DNA from: Pseudomonadota bacterium
GTDB taxonomy: Bacteria > Desulfobacterota > Binatia > Binatales > Binataceae
Direction of reading: 5' to 3'
DNA length: 47,207 nt
NCBI GenBank assembly: GCA_021324455.1
Contig: JAJPJA010000072.1
Coordinates: 1-47,207, forward strand
Position 1 is the stretch's first letter, and the number at the start of each line of letters is the position of its first letter. Under the pieces are notes generated by a model. The model was not told the DNA's origin. It searched no databases and saw only the letters and a program-made list of their open reading frames with translations. Shown piece after piece: positions 1 through 9,073 of the stretch. The position numbers were made by a program, and so were the translations under genes.

Positions 1-2
1 GG

Positions 3-280
3 ACCCCGACCAAAACCCCGACTGCTACTGCAACCAGGACCCCAAGCCCAACCCCGACTCAGACGGCAACCGCAACTCAGAGCGCAACCGCAACCCCGAC
101 CCAAACCCCAACTCCAACTCAAACACCGACCAATACTCCAACCGCCACCGCCACCGCGACTCCAACTCCGACCAGAACGCCAACCCATACACCGACACGG
201 ACGCCGACCAGAACTCCCACTCATACGCCGACCCGGACTCCCTCACCCACCCGCACTCCCAGTCCAACGCCGACGCCCAA
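3..280 (+). repeat. Degenerate ACC-CCG/ACT-CCN coding repeat
   Basis: The DNA is a run of 6-base units of the type ACNCCN that encode Thr-Pro pairs with occasional Ala, Gln, Arg, Asn, Ser and His. It is a coding low-complexity tract of the gene at 3-1247, not a CRISPR array or intergenic satellite. Third positions vary, so selection at the protein level is likely. Confidence 0.8.
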
Positions 281-1247
281 CGGCCCGTTTATCAGCGCGA
301 TTCCCAAAACAATCGTCGCCGGCACCAGTTTTTCCATCACCGGACTGCGCTTCACCAAGGGTTCGGTGGTGAATTTCTTCGTCGCGACGGCAACCGGCGC
401 GGTGAATTTCGGGCCGCTGACGCCGGCTTCCTTCAGCCCCACGACACTGCTGGTGCCGGTGCCCTCCACGATCTCGCTGGGACAGGGAGTGGTCGCGGTG
501 CAGGTGGTCAACACCGACCGAGGCTTTGCCGCGTCCAACTCGCTAACCGCGCAACTGTTCGGCTCGACCGCTGCGGGATTCCCCAACCTGACCGGAATCA
601 ACGGCGTGGGACTGGCGGCTACCAGCATCAATCCCAGTTTTGCCACCGATAATGTCGAAACGCTGGTGCCCCAGGGGAAATCAGTGGTGCTCAACGGCAA
701 TGGCTTTGACGTGACTCATGGGATCGCAGTGGACCTTTTCTGCGCCTGTCCCGGAGGCAAGGTCGGACCGTTCTTCCTCAACCCCGGAAACCCCGGACTC
801 AAATCAACTTCGATCAGCTTCGTGCTGCCCTCCTCGGGCGAAAACGCACCGGCTACCGGACCGGGTTCGTTCGTGGTTTCCAACAGAGGCAGCAGCGGAA
901 GTTTCAGCAAGAAGAGCAACGCGGTATCGGTGCCGATTGGACAATTGATCTCGGTGGCGTCGGTCACTCAGAGCGGCTCGACGATCACAGTCAACGGCAC
1001 CGGATTCTCGATCCTGACCGTGATCAACCTGTTCAACACCCAGGCGGGCGGAACCGTCAATCTGGGCGGACTCGGACCCGACGGCAAGCCGAAAATTCCG
1101 CTGACCCTGATTAATTCAGACCGCTTTACTTTCAGCCGGCCGGCCGCCGCCGTTCCGGGCAACGCTTACGTGCAGGCGCTCAATCCGCCCTTCGTTCCGT
1201 TCACCAGTTCAGGCAGCGACCCGGGCGGCACCTTCACCATCAAGTAA
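3..1247 (+). CDS. Secreted/surface protein with Thr-Pro-rich linker, 5'-truncated
   Basis: The frame is open from base 3 to the stop at 1247 (414 codons visible), so the gene begins left of the window and the first ATG-like codons inside it are not the start. The first ~95 visible residues are a low-complexity Thr-Pro linker (TPTxTPT units). About 320 residues follow, rich in Gly, Ser, Val, Asn and Thr, with beta-strand-like blocks such as [10 protein letters not shown] and [10 protein letters not shown] that look like IPT/TIG or Ig-like repeats. Such linkers usually join exported domains on cell-surface or secreted proteins. The C-terminus overlaps the 3' end of the convergent LLM gene by 8 bases. 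No catalytic motif is seen. An adhesin or polymer-binding role is possible but not shown. Confidence 0.75.
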   Translation, partial: TPTKTPTATATRTPSPTPTQTATATQSATATPTQTPTPTQTPTNTPTATATATPTPTRTPTHTPTRTPTRTPTHTPTRTPSPTRTPSPTPTPNGPFISAIPKTIVAGTSFSITGLRFTKGSVVNFFVATATGAVNFGPLTPASFSPTTLLVPVPSTISLGQGVVAVQVVNTDRGFAASNSLTAQLFGSTAAGFPNLTGINGVGLAATSINPSFATDNVETLVPQGKSVVLNGNGFDVTHGIAVDLFCACPGGKVGPFFLNPGNPGLKSTSISFVLPSSGENAPATGPGSFVVSNRGSSGSFSKKSNAVSVPIGQLISVASVTQSGSTITVNGTGFSILTVINLFNTQAGGTVNLGGLGPDGKPKIPLTLINSDRFTFSRPAAAVPGNAYVQALNPPFVPFTSSGSDPGGTFTIK

Positions 1248-2217
1248 AGGGACCCTGCGCCGTTGCCGAGTACTTGAGGTACGGTGTGGCAATCTCTCTG
1301 CCAATCGTTTCGACCTGGCCGGCGTACTCGTCGGGTCCGGCCAGCGGTGACAGCACGAACTTGTTCAGCCCGACCTTGATGTACTCCTCGATGCGCTGGC
1401 GGATATCGTCGGGCGTGCCGAATGCGCCGCGGCTGATAAACTGCTCGCCCAAACCGCCGAACGGCCGCAGATACCTGGGCACTTCCTCCAGCGCCTGCTG
1501 GCGCGAGGAGGCCAGACGGCAAAAAATGATGATTCCCGATTCGATGCGGGCGTTGGCGCGGCCGAACTGCGCCGCATAGCGCCGGATGCCGGCCCAGCAC
1601 CTGGCGTACTCTTCGGGCGTCTGCAGCGACGGAAAATAGCCGTCGGCAAAGCGCGCTGTGCGCCGCAGCGCCCCGTCCGCGGTGCCTCCAACCCACAGAT
1701 CGATCGTGCCGAAATCGTTGTTCTGACGCACCTGCGGCCGCGGTTCGATGGTCACGTTATCGAAATTGTAAAACCGTCCATGAAAGCTGGCGCGCGGCTG
1801 GCGCCAGAGAGTGCGCAGCACTTGGATTGCCTCGTCCAGGCGTGCGCCGCGCGACTGCGTCGCAATCCCGCAGGCGGCGTATTCGGCCAGATTGGCGCCC
1901 GTCCCGACCGCCATCACGATGCGCCCGTTGGACAGATAGTCCAGCGTCGCGAAAGCCTTGGCCACCAGCAGCGGATGGCGCAAGTTGAGCAGCAAGACGC
2001 TGGGCCCCAGCTTGATTCGGCTGGTCCGCGACGCCAGCAGCGACAACACCGCAACCACGTCCAAATCGGGCGTACGCGGCATGATCTGGTCGGCCAGCCA
2101 GAACGAATCCACGCCCCATTCCTCGGCCTTTTCCGCTACTTTGATAATCGTCGCCGGTTTGGGCACTCCCATGCTCCACAGGCCAAACCCGACACCAACT
2201 TTGATGCGCGCGTCCAT
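1240..2217 (-). CDS. LLM-class flavin/F420-dependent oxidoreductase
   Basis: This 325-aa protein has the luciferase-like monooxygenase TIM-barrel pattern. The N-terminus has strand blocks ([19 protein letters not shown]), then [26 protein letters not shown] and the [13 protein letters not shown] block that follows the cofactor site, and late [13 protein letters not shown] and FVLSPLAG segments. Length is normal for the family. Members use FMN or coenzyme F420 to oxidise or reduce organic substrates, and the substrate cannot be read here. It is one of seven LLM paralogues in the window, and this one stands alone with a convergent neighbour. ATG at 2217 is the natural start because the first strand begins directly after it. 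Confidence 0.88.
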   Translation of the reverse strand: MDARIKVGVGFGLWSMGVPKPATIIKVAEKAEEWGVDSFWLADQIMPRTPDLDVVAVLSLLASRTSRIKLGPSVLLLNLRHPLLVAKAFATLDYLSNGRIVMAVGTGANLAEYAACGIATQSRGARLDEAIQVLRTLWRQPRASFHGRFYNFDNVTIEPRPQVRQNNDFGTIDLWVGGTADGALRRTARFADGYFPSLQTPEEYARCWAGIRRYAAQFGRANARIESGIIIFCRLASSRQQALEEVPRYLRPFGGLGEQFISRGAFGTPDDIRQRIEEYIKVGLNKFVLSPLAGPDEYAGQVETIGREIATPYLKYSATAQGPFT

Positions 2218-2392
2218 GCCTGGAGCGCTAACACATTTGCGATGACTCTGGCTACGGGTTGGTCGAACAGGGTCAGCCCTTCAACCTGGCGCGTATTCCG
2301 CCTAAGATATTGCCTGCCCCCTTTATAAAGAGAAAAGCTGCGAGGCTTACCGATACGCTTCAACGATCAGCAAATCTTATCCGCCAGCGTCC

Positions 2393-3283
2393 GTGAACCG
2401 CGCGATGCCGCCTGAAAGGTCCGCGGAGCTGCTCGCCCGGCATCAATCTCTCATCCAGCGCCTGTACGATTCATCGCAAGCCGCGCGATGGGGATTGTCT
2501 TCAGCGCAGTTCGTCGATGCGCTCCGGCAAACTCTGGACCGGCGCCCGGACACGGCGCAAAACGATATTGAGGATTTTCTCAAATCGCTGCGCGCCGGCG
2601 ACCTGGCGCTCGCTGCGGCTTGCCGTCTGGGCCTCGACGCGGCGTGGAGCGAGTTCATCGACCGCTATCGCGCGGCGCTCCACGGCGCCGCGCGCGCCAT
2701 CGTGCGCGACGACGTCCGTGCCGGTGAGCTGGCGGATTCGCTTTACGCCGATCTTTTCGGTCTGGAAATCCGCGCGGGAATGCGCCGCTCGCTGCTCCAG
2801 TACTACGACGGCCGCAGCTCGCTGATGACCTGGCTGCATGCGGTGCTCGCGCGCCGCGCTATCGACGGTTTTCGGCGCGAACGCCGCCTGGCTTCAATCG
2901 AGGACTGCCCGCCCGTCTCCGAGCCGGCCTCCGCCACCGATCCGCCCGATCCCGATCGCCTTCGTTATCTGTCGCTCCTGCGCGAGGCCCTTGAAAGCGC
3001 TGTGCGCGAACTGACGCCCAGGGACCGCTTGCGGCTCAGCTATTACTACCTGGAAGATCTGACTCTCAAACAGATTGGACTGCTCCTGGACGAGCATGAG
3101 TCCAGCGTCTCGCGCCGCCTCAACCGTTCGCGCAAGATGCTGCGCCGGCGGGTGGAAGGCAACCTGCGCCGGATCCAGCGGCTGAGCGAGGACCAGATCC
3201 GGCTGTGTTATGATTACGCCGCGCAGGAATGGCCTTTCGACCTCACGGCGGCGCTGACCGCACCCCAACGGAGCCGATTATGA
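2393..3283 (+). CDS. Sigma-70 family RNA polymerase sigma factor (ECF-like)
   Basis: A 296-aa protein with a sigma region-2-like helical block at about residues 80-165 (FIDRYRAALHGAARAIV, then SSLMTWLHAVLARRAIDGFRRER) and a clear region 4 HTH at about 200-260 (RELTPRDRLRLSYYYLEDLTLKQIGLLL then SSVSRRLNRSRKMLRRRV). It is longer than a typical ~190-aa ECF factor because of an N-terminal extension of ~80 residues and an insertion between the two domains. The start is GTG at 2393; ATG at 2405 in the same frame is an alternative. The next gene, 48 bases downstream, is a zinc-finger membrane protein, which fits a sigma/anti-sigma pair co-transcribed from one promoter. The controlled regulon is unknown. 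Confidence 0.85.
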   Translation: MNRAMPPERSAELLARHQSLIQRLYDSSQAARWGLSSAQFVDALRQTLDRRPDTAQNDIEDFLKSLRAGDLALAAACRLGLDAAWSEFIDRYRAALHGAARAIVRDDVRAGELADSLYADLFGLEIRAGMRRSLLQYYDGRSSLMTWLHAVLARRAIDGFRRERRLASIEDCPPVSEPASATDPPDPDRLRYLSLLREALESAVRELTPRDRLRLSYYYLEDLTLKQIGLLLDEHESSVSRRLNRSRKMLRRRVEGNLRRIQRLSEDQIRLCYDYAAQEWPFDLTAALTAPQRSRL

Positions 3284-3331
3284 TGCAACAAAAACATCCG
3301 CAACCGTTCAAAGTCTGAGAGAGATTTTCCG

Positions 3332-4369
3332 TTGCCGCGAAGCTCCAAACCGGATTCGACCTTCGACCGCGTGCTCGAACGCGGACTTCAAGCCGGCCGC
3401 GCTCGGCAGGCCGCGGACTGCCCCGCCGAAACCGATATTGCCGCTTACTGCGACCGCTCATCGAACGCCGCGCAGCGCGCCGCTCTCGAAGCTCATTTCG
3501 CCGGCTGCGCGCGATGCCAAACCACCCTGGCTGCAATCGCACGCGCGCGCACCGAACGCGACGGGACTGCGGCCCGCCGCACCGCTGCGCATCGATGGCC
3601 GCTTTACACCGCGATTGCCGCCGCTTTGGCCGGCATCTGCGTAGCCGCCGGGCTGATCGCCGTGCGCGGACACCCGGTCATGCCGCAGACCAATTCCGCC
3701 CTGACCTCCGGGCGTCAGCCGAAACCGATGGCCCGAAACCAGGGCGCTTCGGCGCAGATCGCGCTGAACGGAAGCAGACCCGCCGCCGAGTCCGCAAACG
3801 CGGCGTCGGCGGTTCCGATGGCCGATCAGGCCGCGGCCGCGCGCAGCATGGCGCAAGCCGAACCGGAGTCGGCACAATCGCAACGCGGTGAACTCCTACC
3901 TTTACCCGCCGCGCCAGCATCGCCGTCCGCCAAACGCGCCTTGGTCCCGCATTCGGCCTCGAAGTCCGGCGCGTTCGGCTTCGGAGCCGCCGCCCCGATT
4001 GAGCGCAATCTCGCGCCGCCCATAATCGCGATCAGCGCGCCCGACGGGGTCGTGCGATGGCGGGTGGACGCCGACGGATCTATCGAGCGCCGCCAAGCCG
4101 ACGGCTCATGGCGGCGCGAGCGCAGCGGCGTCAGGGCCGTTCTGCGCGCGGGCGCGGCCCCTTCCTCCGATACATGCTGGGTCGTCGGCAATGGCGGGAC
4201 GATCCTGCGCACGACCGGCGGCGCTCGCTGGCGGGCAATCAATCCTCCCACCGCCGACGACCTGGTCGCGGTGGCCGCCGCCGATGCCAGCAGCGCAACC
4301 GTAACCGCGGCCGACGGCCGGCGCTTTCACACCGATGACGGCGGCCGCACCTGGCATCCGGCCGACTGA
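3332..4369 (+). CDS. Membrane anti-sigma factor with zf-HC2 and Asp-box sensor domain
   Basis: The protein has 345 aa from a TTG start preceded by a GAGAGA purine run. Residues 34-65 carry a zf-HC2-type anti-sigma zinc finger (H55-x3-C59-x2-C62, with C40 nearby). A hydrophobic segment at ~90-110 predicts a single membrane span. Next comes a ~120-residue Ala/Ser/Pro/Gln-rich linker (about 115-235). The C-terminal ~110 residues resemble Ycf48/BNR-type propeller repeats, with CWVVGNGGTILRTTGG and the Asp-box-like DDGGRTW at 335-341. The layout implies that the zinc finger binds the upstream sigma factor in the cytoplasm while the C-terminal part senses something outside. The ligand is unknown. 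Confidence 0.78.
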   Translation: MPRSSKPDSTFDRVLERGLQAGRARQAADCPAETDIAAYCDRSSNAAQRAALEAHFAGCARCQTTLAAIARARTERDGTAARRTAAHRWPLYTAIAAALAGICVAAGLIAVRGHPVMPQTNSALTSGRQPKPMARNQGASAQIALNGSRPAAESANAASAVPMADQAAAARSMAQAEPESAQSQRGELLPLPAAPASPSAKRALVPHSASKSGAFGFGAAAPIERNLAPPIIAISAPDGVVRWRVDADGSIERRQADGSWRRERSGVRAVLRAGAAPSSDTCWVVGNGGTILRTTGGARWRAINPPTADDLVAVAAADASSATVTAADGRRFHTDDGGRTWHPAD

Positions 4370-4440
4370 CCATTCGCGGTAAAATGAGTCCGCGCCGGGA
4401 TAGGCGGGCGGCGGCGTTTTGTTGTACCTTTGCCAGCACA

Positions 4441-5643
4441 ATGGAAAACGACGTCCTCAATCTGCAACGGATGCGGCAGGAACGCTATGTTCGGCTGCTC
4501 GCTGAGATGGACCGGCGCGGGGTGGGCGCGGCGCTGCTTATAATCCCCGGCAACGTCGCTTATGCCGCCGGCGCCCGCGGCGTTATGGCCGACGGCGACC
4601 GCGCCGGCTACGAGCGCAACGTCGTAATCGCGGTCAAGGGCCAATCCGCGCCGCATCTCTTTACCGCCTATCCCGAAGGCGCTCCGCCCGAACTGCCCGC
4701 CGACCATATCCATCCGCCGCTCTATCCCGATCTCGCCGACGGCGTCGGCGCGATGATCAACATGCTGCGCGAGATTGCCGGATCGCGCCTTGAGGACGGC
4801 GTCGCCATCGACGAGTACACGGCGGCGATGTACACGGCTGTTCCGCGCCTGCTCTCCGATGTGCGCGTCGCCGACGCTTCGCCGATGCTCCACGCGGTGC
4901 GGCTGTGCAAGAGCGCCGACGAGATCGAATGCATCCGGCGCGCCCAGCGCATCAACGAACTCGCCATGTACGACGTGCAGTCGCAGGCGCGTCCGGGTGT
5001 GCGGCAGAACGAGTTGATGGGCCTGTTCCTGCGCCGCATCTTCGAGCTTGGGGCCACCGCGAACGTGGTCGATCCGATCTGGCAGCCGATGGCGCCGGCG
5101 CTCAACTGGGGACCTCACACGGTCAACGGCGATATCGCGTTTCCGCTGACCTCCACCGATCGGATTCTGCGCGACGGCGACGTGTTGTGGGTCGATACCG
5201 GCATCGTCTATCAGGGCTACGCGTCGGACTTCGGACGCACCTGGCTGGTGAGCCATAGACCAAAGCCCACCGCGCGCCAGCGCGATCAGTACAAGCGCTG
5301 GCGCGATATACGCGACGCGGTGCTCGAAGGGGTCAAGCCGGGCGCCACCGGCCGCTCGCTGACCCGCGCCGCCGCGGCGGCCCCCGGCGGCCGCAAGCCC
5401 TGGATGCAGCATCTCTACCTGATCCACGGCATCGGCACCGACAGCGCCGAGATGCCGCTGATTGGCTCCAATCTGGGCGAAGAGTTCGACGAGTCGATCG
5501 TGCTGGGTCCCGGGATGGTTCTGGTGCTGGAGCCCGCGGTTTGGGACGAGGGGCACGCCGGCTACCGCGCCGAAGTAATCGCCGCCGTGACCGGCAACGG
5601 CTATCGCGAGCTGACTGACTATTCCTATTTTCCCTACGAGTGA
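4441..5643 (+). CDS. M24-family metallopeptidase (Xaa-Pro aminopeptidase/creatinase fold), intact site
   Basis: This 400-aa protein has the two-domain creatinase/prolidase architecture: an N-terminal domain to about residue 150, then the pita-bread domain. All five dinuclear-metal ligands are visible: D252 in VDTG, D263 in SDFGRTW, H329 in IHGIG, E364 in LEPAVW and E378 in RAEVI. It should therefore be a metal-dependent peptidase or related C-N hydrolase acting in the cytoplasm; no signal peptide is seen. The frame also has an ATG at 4384, but its extra 19 residues are basic and Cys-rich and unlike the family, so 4441 is preferred. A same-length, ligand-poor homologue follows 6 bases after the stop and is probably co-translated. 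Confidence 0.85.
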   Translation: MENDVLNLQRMRQERYVRLLAEMDRRGVGAALLIIPGNVAYAAGARGVMADGDRAGYERNVVIAVKGQSAPHLFTAYPEGAPPELPADHIHPPLYPDLADGVGAMINMLREIAGSRLEDGVAIDEYTAAMYTAVPRLLSDVRVADASPMLHAVRLCKSADEIECIRRAQRINELAMYDVQSQARPGVRQNELMGLFLRRIFELGATANVVDPIWQPMAPALNWGPHTVNGDIAFPLTSTDRILRDGDVLWVDTGIVYQGYASDFGRTWLVSHRPKPTARQRDQYKRWRDIRDAVLEGVKPGATGRSLTRAAAAAPGGRKPWMQHLYLIHGIGTDSAEMPLIGSNLGEEFDESIVLGPGMVLVLEPAVWDEGHAGYRAEVIAAVTGNGYRELTDYSYFPYE

Positions 5644-5649
5644 TTGGCG

Positions 5650-6852
5650 ATGACCCAACCATACAAGGCGCGCAACCCGGGCACGATGGCGCACGAGTTC
5701 GGCGGCACGATCGATTTCGAGCGGATGCGCCGGGATCGGCGCCAACGATGCCTGGCCGGGATGGAACGCAATCAACTGGACTTGCTGCTCATCGGACGCG
5801 ACGGCAATGGACGTTATCTCTCGGGCGCGCGGCGCTTATGGATGGGCGGCGGCCACGGCTTCGGTCCCTCCTGCGTGCTGGTGCGGGAAAGCGGCGAAGT
5901 GTTTCTGCTTTCCACCTGGGATGACGGCATACCGTCCGAAATCCCGCTCGATCACCTCTATGCGCTGTCCTTCAGTCCGATGGCAACCATCGAGCGGCTC
6001 AAACAGATCACGCCGCTGGCAAAAGCGCGGCGCATCGGCGTCGATTCGATGAGCCCGCTGTTCGAAGGTTTGCTCAGGGCCGCGGCGCCCAACGCCGAAT
6101 TGGTCGACGGCGAGGCCGTCTTGCGCGCCGCGCGCCGCATCAAAACCGCCGACGAAATCCAATGCATCCGCACCGCCTGCGCCATCGCCGAAGCCGCGCT
6201 CAGCGCCTGCATCGACGCGCTGCGCCCGGGCATTTTTGAAACCGAGCTGCTGGGCGTCTTCGAGCAGCGCATGTCGGCGTTCAACGTCACCGCGCCCGCG
6301 GTCGAGGGGACTTTCTGCGCCACCCCGCGCACCGCAGCCGGTTCCCATATTCCGCCGCTGCGCCAACTGCCGACCCAGTATGCAATCAACGAGGGCGAAC
6401 TGGTCGCGCTGAGCAGCGGCGTGCTCTACGCGGGATACGAGGGCAGTGCCGGCCGCACCTGGCCATGCCTAGGATCCGGCAGCGAAATCAAGCCCGCTCA
6501 GCGCGAGCTTTACCAACGATGGCGCCGTCTGTGGGACGCGATGCGCGCGCAGTTGCGGCCTGGCAACCACGGCGCCGCGCTGCGCAAGGCCTACGAGGAC
6601 ACCGGCGAGCCGCTGCCGCCATTCCCAATCGCCAACGGCGCCGGCATAGGATGGGAACCGCCGCTGATCGGCACCGCTTTGGGTCCGCAGGCTGATGCGC
6701 GCGAGGTGTTCGAACCCGGCATGGTGCTGTCGGTCGGCGGCTATGTATGGCAGCCGGGCGTGGGCGGCTATTTGGGCCGCGAGATGGTCGCAATCACGGA
6801 CCACGGCTGCGAGACGCTCACGGCGTTGGGCCACGGCCCGCTGGCCGAGTAG
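5650..6852 (+). CDS. M24-fold protein lacking the metal-binding residues (probable pseudoenzyme)
   Basis: The protein has 400 aa, the same length as its upstream neighbour, and aligns with it along the whole C-terminal domain (SADEIECIRRA/TADEIQCIRTA, GYASDFGRTW/GYEGSAGRTW, PGMVLVLEPAVW/PGMVLSVGGYVW). At the five metal-ligand positions it reads Ser (255), Ser (266), Asn (329), Gly (363) and Arg (377, with Glu next to it). The frame is intact and the fold-determining residues are kept, so this is not decay. It may be a non-catalytic partner of the active M24 protein or have another binding role. ATG at 5650 is 6 bases after the previous stop; an in-frame TTG at 5644 is an alternative start. 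Confidence 0.8.
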   Translation: MTQPYKARNPGTMAHEFGGTIDFERMRRDRRQRCLAGMERNQLDLLLIGRDGNGRYLSGARRLWMGGGHGFGPSCVLVRESGEVFLLSTWDDGIPSEIPLDHLYALSFSPMATIERLKQITPLAKARRIGVDSMSPLFEGLLRAAAPNAELVDGEAVLRAARRIKTADEIQCIRTACAIAEAALSACIDALRPGIFETELLGVFEQRMSAFNVTAPAVEGTFCATPRTAAGSHIPPLRQLPTQYAINEGELVALSSGVLYAGYEGSAGRTWPCLGSGSEIKPAQRELYQRWRRLWDAMRAQLRPGNHGAALRKAYEDTGEPLPPFPIANGAGIGWEPPLIGTALGPQADAREVFEPGMVLSVGGYVWQPGVGGYLGREMVAITDHGCETLTALGHGPLAE

Positions 6853-7084
6853 ATTGCCCGAGCGCGCATTTTCTTGCGTCCAACCCGGCGCAAAATGCGT
6901 GATGTACGGCACGGCATATCTGTAAATGCTGAAGTGCGGCGCGCCCGGGGATCACGCTCCAAACCGATTTGACTGCCGCTCAACATATTTGTTAGCGATA
7001 TAGTAATTGGCGACCGCCGGACCGCTCTGCCCCGCTTTCTCCGGCCTTCGCCGCTATCTTGCACCGCAAACAAGGAGACCTATC

Positions 7085-8236
7085 GTGAAAGTCGGCTATG
7101 TACCCGTTGTGACCGCAGTTGATGATTCGAAATCCGACCTTCAGTTATACAACGAGGCGATGGCGCTGGCGGACATGGCGGAACCGTTGGGCTTCGATTC
7201 GCTGTGGAGCCTCGAGCATCATTTCACCGGCTATTCGATGATCCCCAATCCGGTGCAGTTCCTGACCTATTACGCGGCCCGCACGCGCACCATCCGTTTG
7301 GGAACCGCAGTGATCGTGCTGCCGTGGCATGACCCGGTGCGCGTGGCCGAGGAGATCGCGCTGCTCGACGTGATGTCGGGCGGCCGCACCATCTTCGGCT
7401 TCGGCCGCGGCGCCGGCTCCGTCGAGTACGACGGCTTGCGCGTCCCGATGGAAGAATCGCGCGACCGCTTCGCCGAAATCGCCAGCATCGTGCGCCTGGC
7501 GCTGACGCAAAAACGTTTCTCCTATGACGGCAAATTCTACCAGATCCCGGAAACGTCAATCCGCCCGCAGCCGATCTCGAATCCGGTCGAGCGCTTCTTC
7601 GCCTCCTCGGTCAGCCCTGAATCGGCGGAACTGATGGCGCGGATGGGATTCGGGATGATGATCATCGGGCAGAAGGATTGGGAATCCGCCGCGGTTGACA
7701 TTCAGCATTACCGCGCCACCGCCGCCGCCTGCGGCCATCCGGTGCGCCCGGTGATGGCGCTGGCGAACGTGATCGTCGCCGACGATCCGTCGGAAGCGCG
7801 CGACCTCGCCCGCACGCATCTGCGGGTTTACATGAAGACCATCGACGACCATTATCGCTTCTCCGACGGGCATCTGTCCGGGCTCAAGGGCTATGAGTTC
7901 TACGCCAAGGTCGCCAAGACGTACAGTAAGGTTGTGCCCGGCGTTGACGGCGGACAGGCGCCCAAACCCGCCGACCCGGCGAAAAAGAAGCCCGCGGCCG
8001 GAGACCTTAACGTCACCGGCACCCCCGCCCAGGCGCTGGAGAAGCTGCGTTACATTCATCAGCTGACCGGCGCCAGCGATTTCCTGGGCCAGTTCTGCGT
8101 GGGCGGGCTGCCGTTCGACAAGACCCAACGCAGCATCAAACTCTTTGCGGAGAAGATTGCGCCGGTGCTAAAAAATGACCCGGCCTTCGCCCCGCGTATC
8201 GACGACCAGCGCGCGGCGGCGGGCGCGCAGGCCTGA
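7085..8236 (+). CDS. LLM-class flavin-dependent oxidoreductase
   Basis: The gene encodes 383 aa from GTG at 7085, which has AAGGAG at 7072-7077 and is where homology begins (VKVGYVPVV). The frame is open further upstream but that part looks untranslated. It has the luciferase-like pattern: FDSLWSLEHHF, RTIRLGTAVIVLPWHDPVRVAEEIALLD, GGRTIFGFGRGAGSVEY. A Lys/Pro/Ala-rich insertion lies around residues 295-315. It belongs to the longer, luciferase-alpha-like LLM subgroup with the gene at 29635. It starts an operon with an enoyl-CoA hydratase (21 bases downstream), a TetR regulator and an SDR, suggesting oxidation of an acyl-CoA-linked or ring substrate. The substrate is not identifiable. Confidence 0.88.
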   Translation: MKVGYVPVVTAVDDSKSDLQLYNEAMALADMAEPLGFDSLWSLEHHFTGYSMIPNPVQFLTYYAARTRTIRLGTAVIVLPWHDPVRVAEEIALLDVMSGGRTIFGFGRGAGSVEYDGLRVPMEESRDRFAEIASIVRLALTQKRFSYDGKFYQIPETSIRPQPISNPVERFFASSVSPESAELMARMGFGMMIIGQKDWESAAVDIQHYRATAAACGHPVRPVMALANVIVADDPSEARDLARTHLRVYMKTIDDHYRFSDGHLSGLKGYEFYAKVAKTYSKVVPGVDGGQAPKPADPAKKKPAAGDLNVTGTPAQALEKLRYIHQLTGASDFLGQFCVGGLPFDKTQRSIKLFAEKIAPVLKNDPAFAPRIDDQRAAAGAQA

Positions 8237-8257
8237 GTCAAAGCGAGCGGGTGTGGG

Positions 8258-9073
8258 ATGGCGGCGTATCAGAACATCATCTATGAAATAGCAGCCGACA
8301 AGGTTCTTCGCGTCACCTTGAATCGTCCCGAGCGGATGAACGCGATGTCGCCCCAGCTGCTGGCCGAACTCGACCAGGCCATGGACGAGTTCGAACAGGA
8401 CCCCGCGCTCAGTGTGATGATAATCCGCGGCGCGGGACGCACCTTCTGCACCGGCTACGACCTGGGCGTGGATCAGAAGCGCGGCAGCGGTTCGCGCATC
8501 ATGCGCGATCGGATCGCGATGCAGGGGCTGGTCACGCGTTGGATGCGGCTGTGGGCGCTGCCCAAACCCACCATCGCGCAGGTCCACGGCCATTGCATCG
8601 CCGGCGGCACCGAGCTGGCCGGCCATTGCGATTTGGTATTCGCCGCCGAAGACGCCAGCTTCGGCAATCAGCCCGGCCGCACGATGGGTATTCTGCCCAC
8701 GATGTCGATGTGGCCCACCCTGATGGGCCCGCGGCGCACCAAGGAACTGTTCTTCACCGGCGATCCGTTCAGTGCCAGACAGGCGCTGGAATGGGGCCTG
8801 GTCAACCGTGTCTTCCCCCGCGATCGGCTCGATCACGAGACGCTGGAGTACGCGCGGCGCGTCGCGATGGTATCGGTCGAATTGCTGATGCTGCACAAGG
8901 CGGCCGTCAATCGTTTTCTGGAAGTGACCGCAATCCGCGCCGCCGAGCAGTCCGCCGCCGACCTCGACGTGATCGCGCACGAAACCGACACCGTCCGCAA
9001 CTGGATGCGGATGATCAAAGACAAGGGATTGAAGGCGGCGCTGGAAGCGCGCGACGGCCCGTTCCGCAAATGA
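8258..9073 (+). CDS. Enoyl-CoA hydratase/isomerase (crotonase) family protein
   Basis: The protein has 271 aa, normal for the family. Oxyanion-hole segments are visible as IRGAGRTFCTGYDLG and GHCIAGGTELAGHCDLVFAAEDASFGNQ; the Glu of GGTELA is kept. FTGDPFSARQALEWGLVNRVFP is the usual late crotonase block. It would hydrate, isomerise or cleave an acyl-CoA thioester in the cytoplasm. The stop overlaps the following TetR start as ATGA (9070-9073), so the two are translationally coupled. The family covers many reactions, so a specific EC number is not justified. Confidence 0.9.
   Translation: MAAYQNIIYEIAADKVLRVTLNRPERMNAMSPQLLAELDQAMDEFEQDPALSVMIIRGAGRTFCTGYDLGVDQKRGSGSRIMRDRIAMQGLVTRWMRLWALPKPTIAQVHGHCIAGGTELAGHCDLVFAAEDASFGNQPGRTMGILPTMSMWPTLMGPRRTKELFFTGDPFSARQALEWGLVNRVFPRDRLDHETLEYARRVAMVSVELLMLHKAAVNRFLEVTAIRAAEQSAADLDVIAHETDTVRNWMRMIKDKGLKAALEARDGPFRK

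Noticed and set aside
3..280. Possible CRISPR array or tandem satellite at the left edge
   Set aside because: The units are 6-base coding repeats for Thr-Pro, with no constant repeat/spacer structure.
4327..5775. 482-codon minus-strand ORF opposite the first M24 gene
   Set aside because: The M24 gene carries all five ligands on the plus strand; the antisense frame has no recognisable domain.
6853..7084. AT-rich stretch (TTGACT at 6968 and TATAGT near 6999) as a promoter for the LLM operon
   Set aside because: The two boxes are about 24 bases apart, too far for a standard promoter, and no better pair was found.
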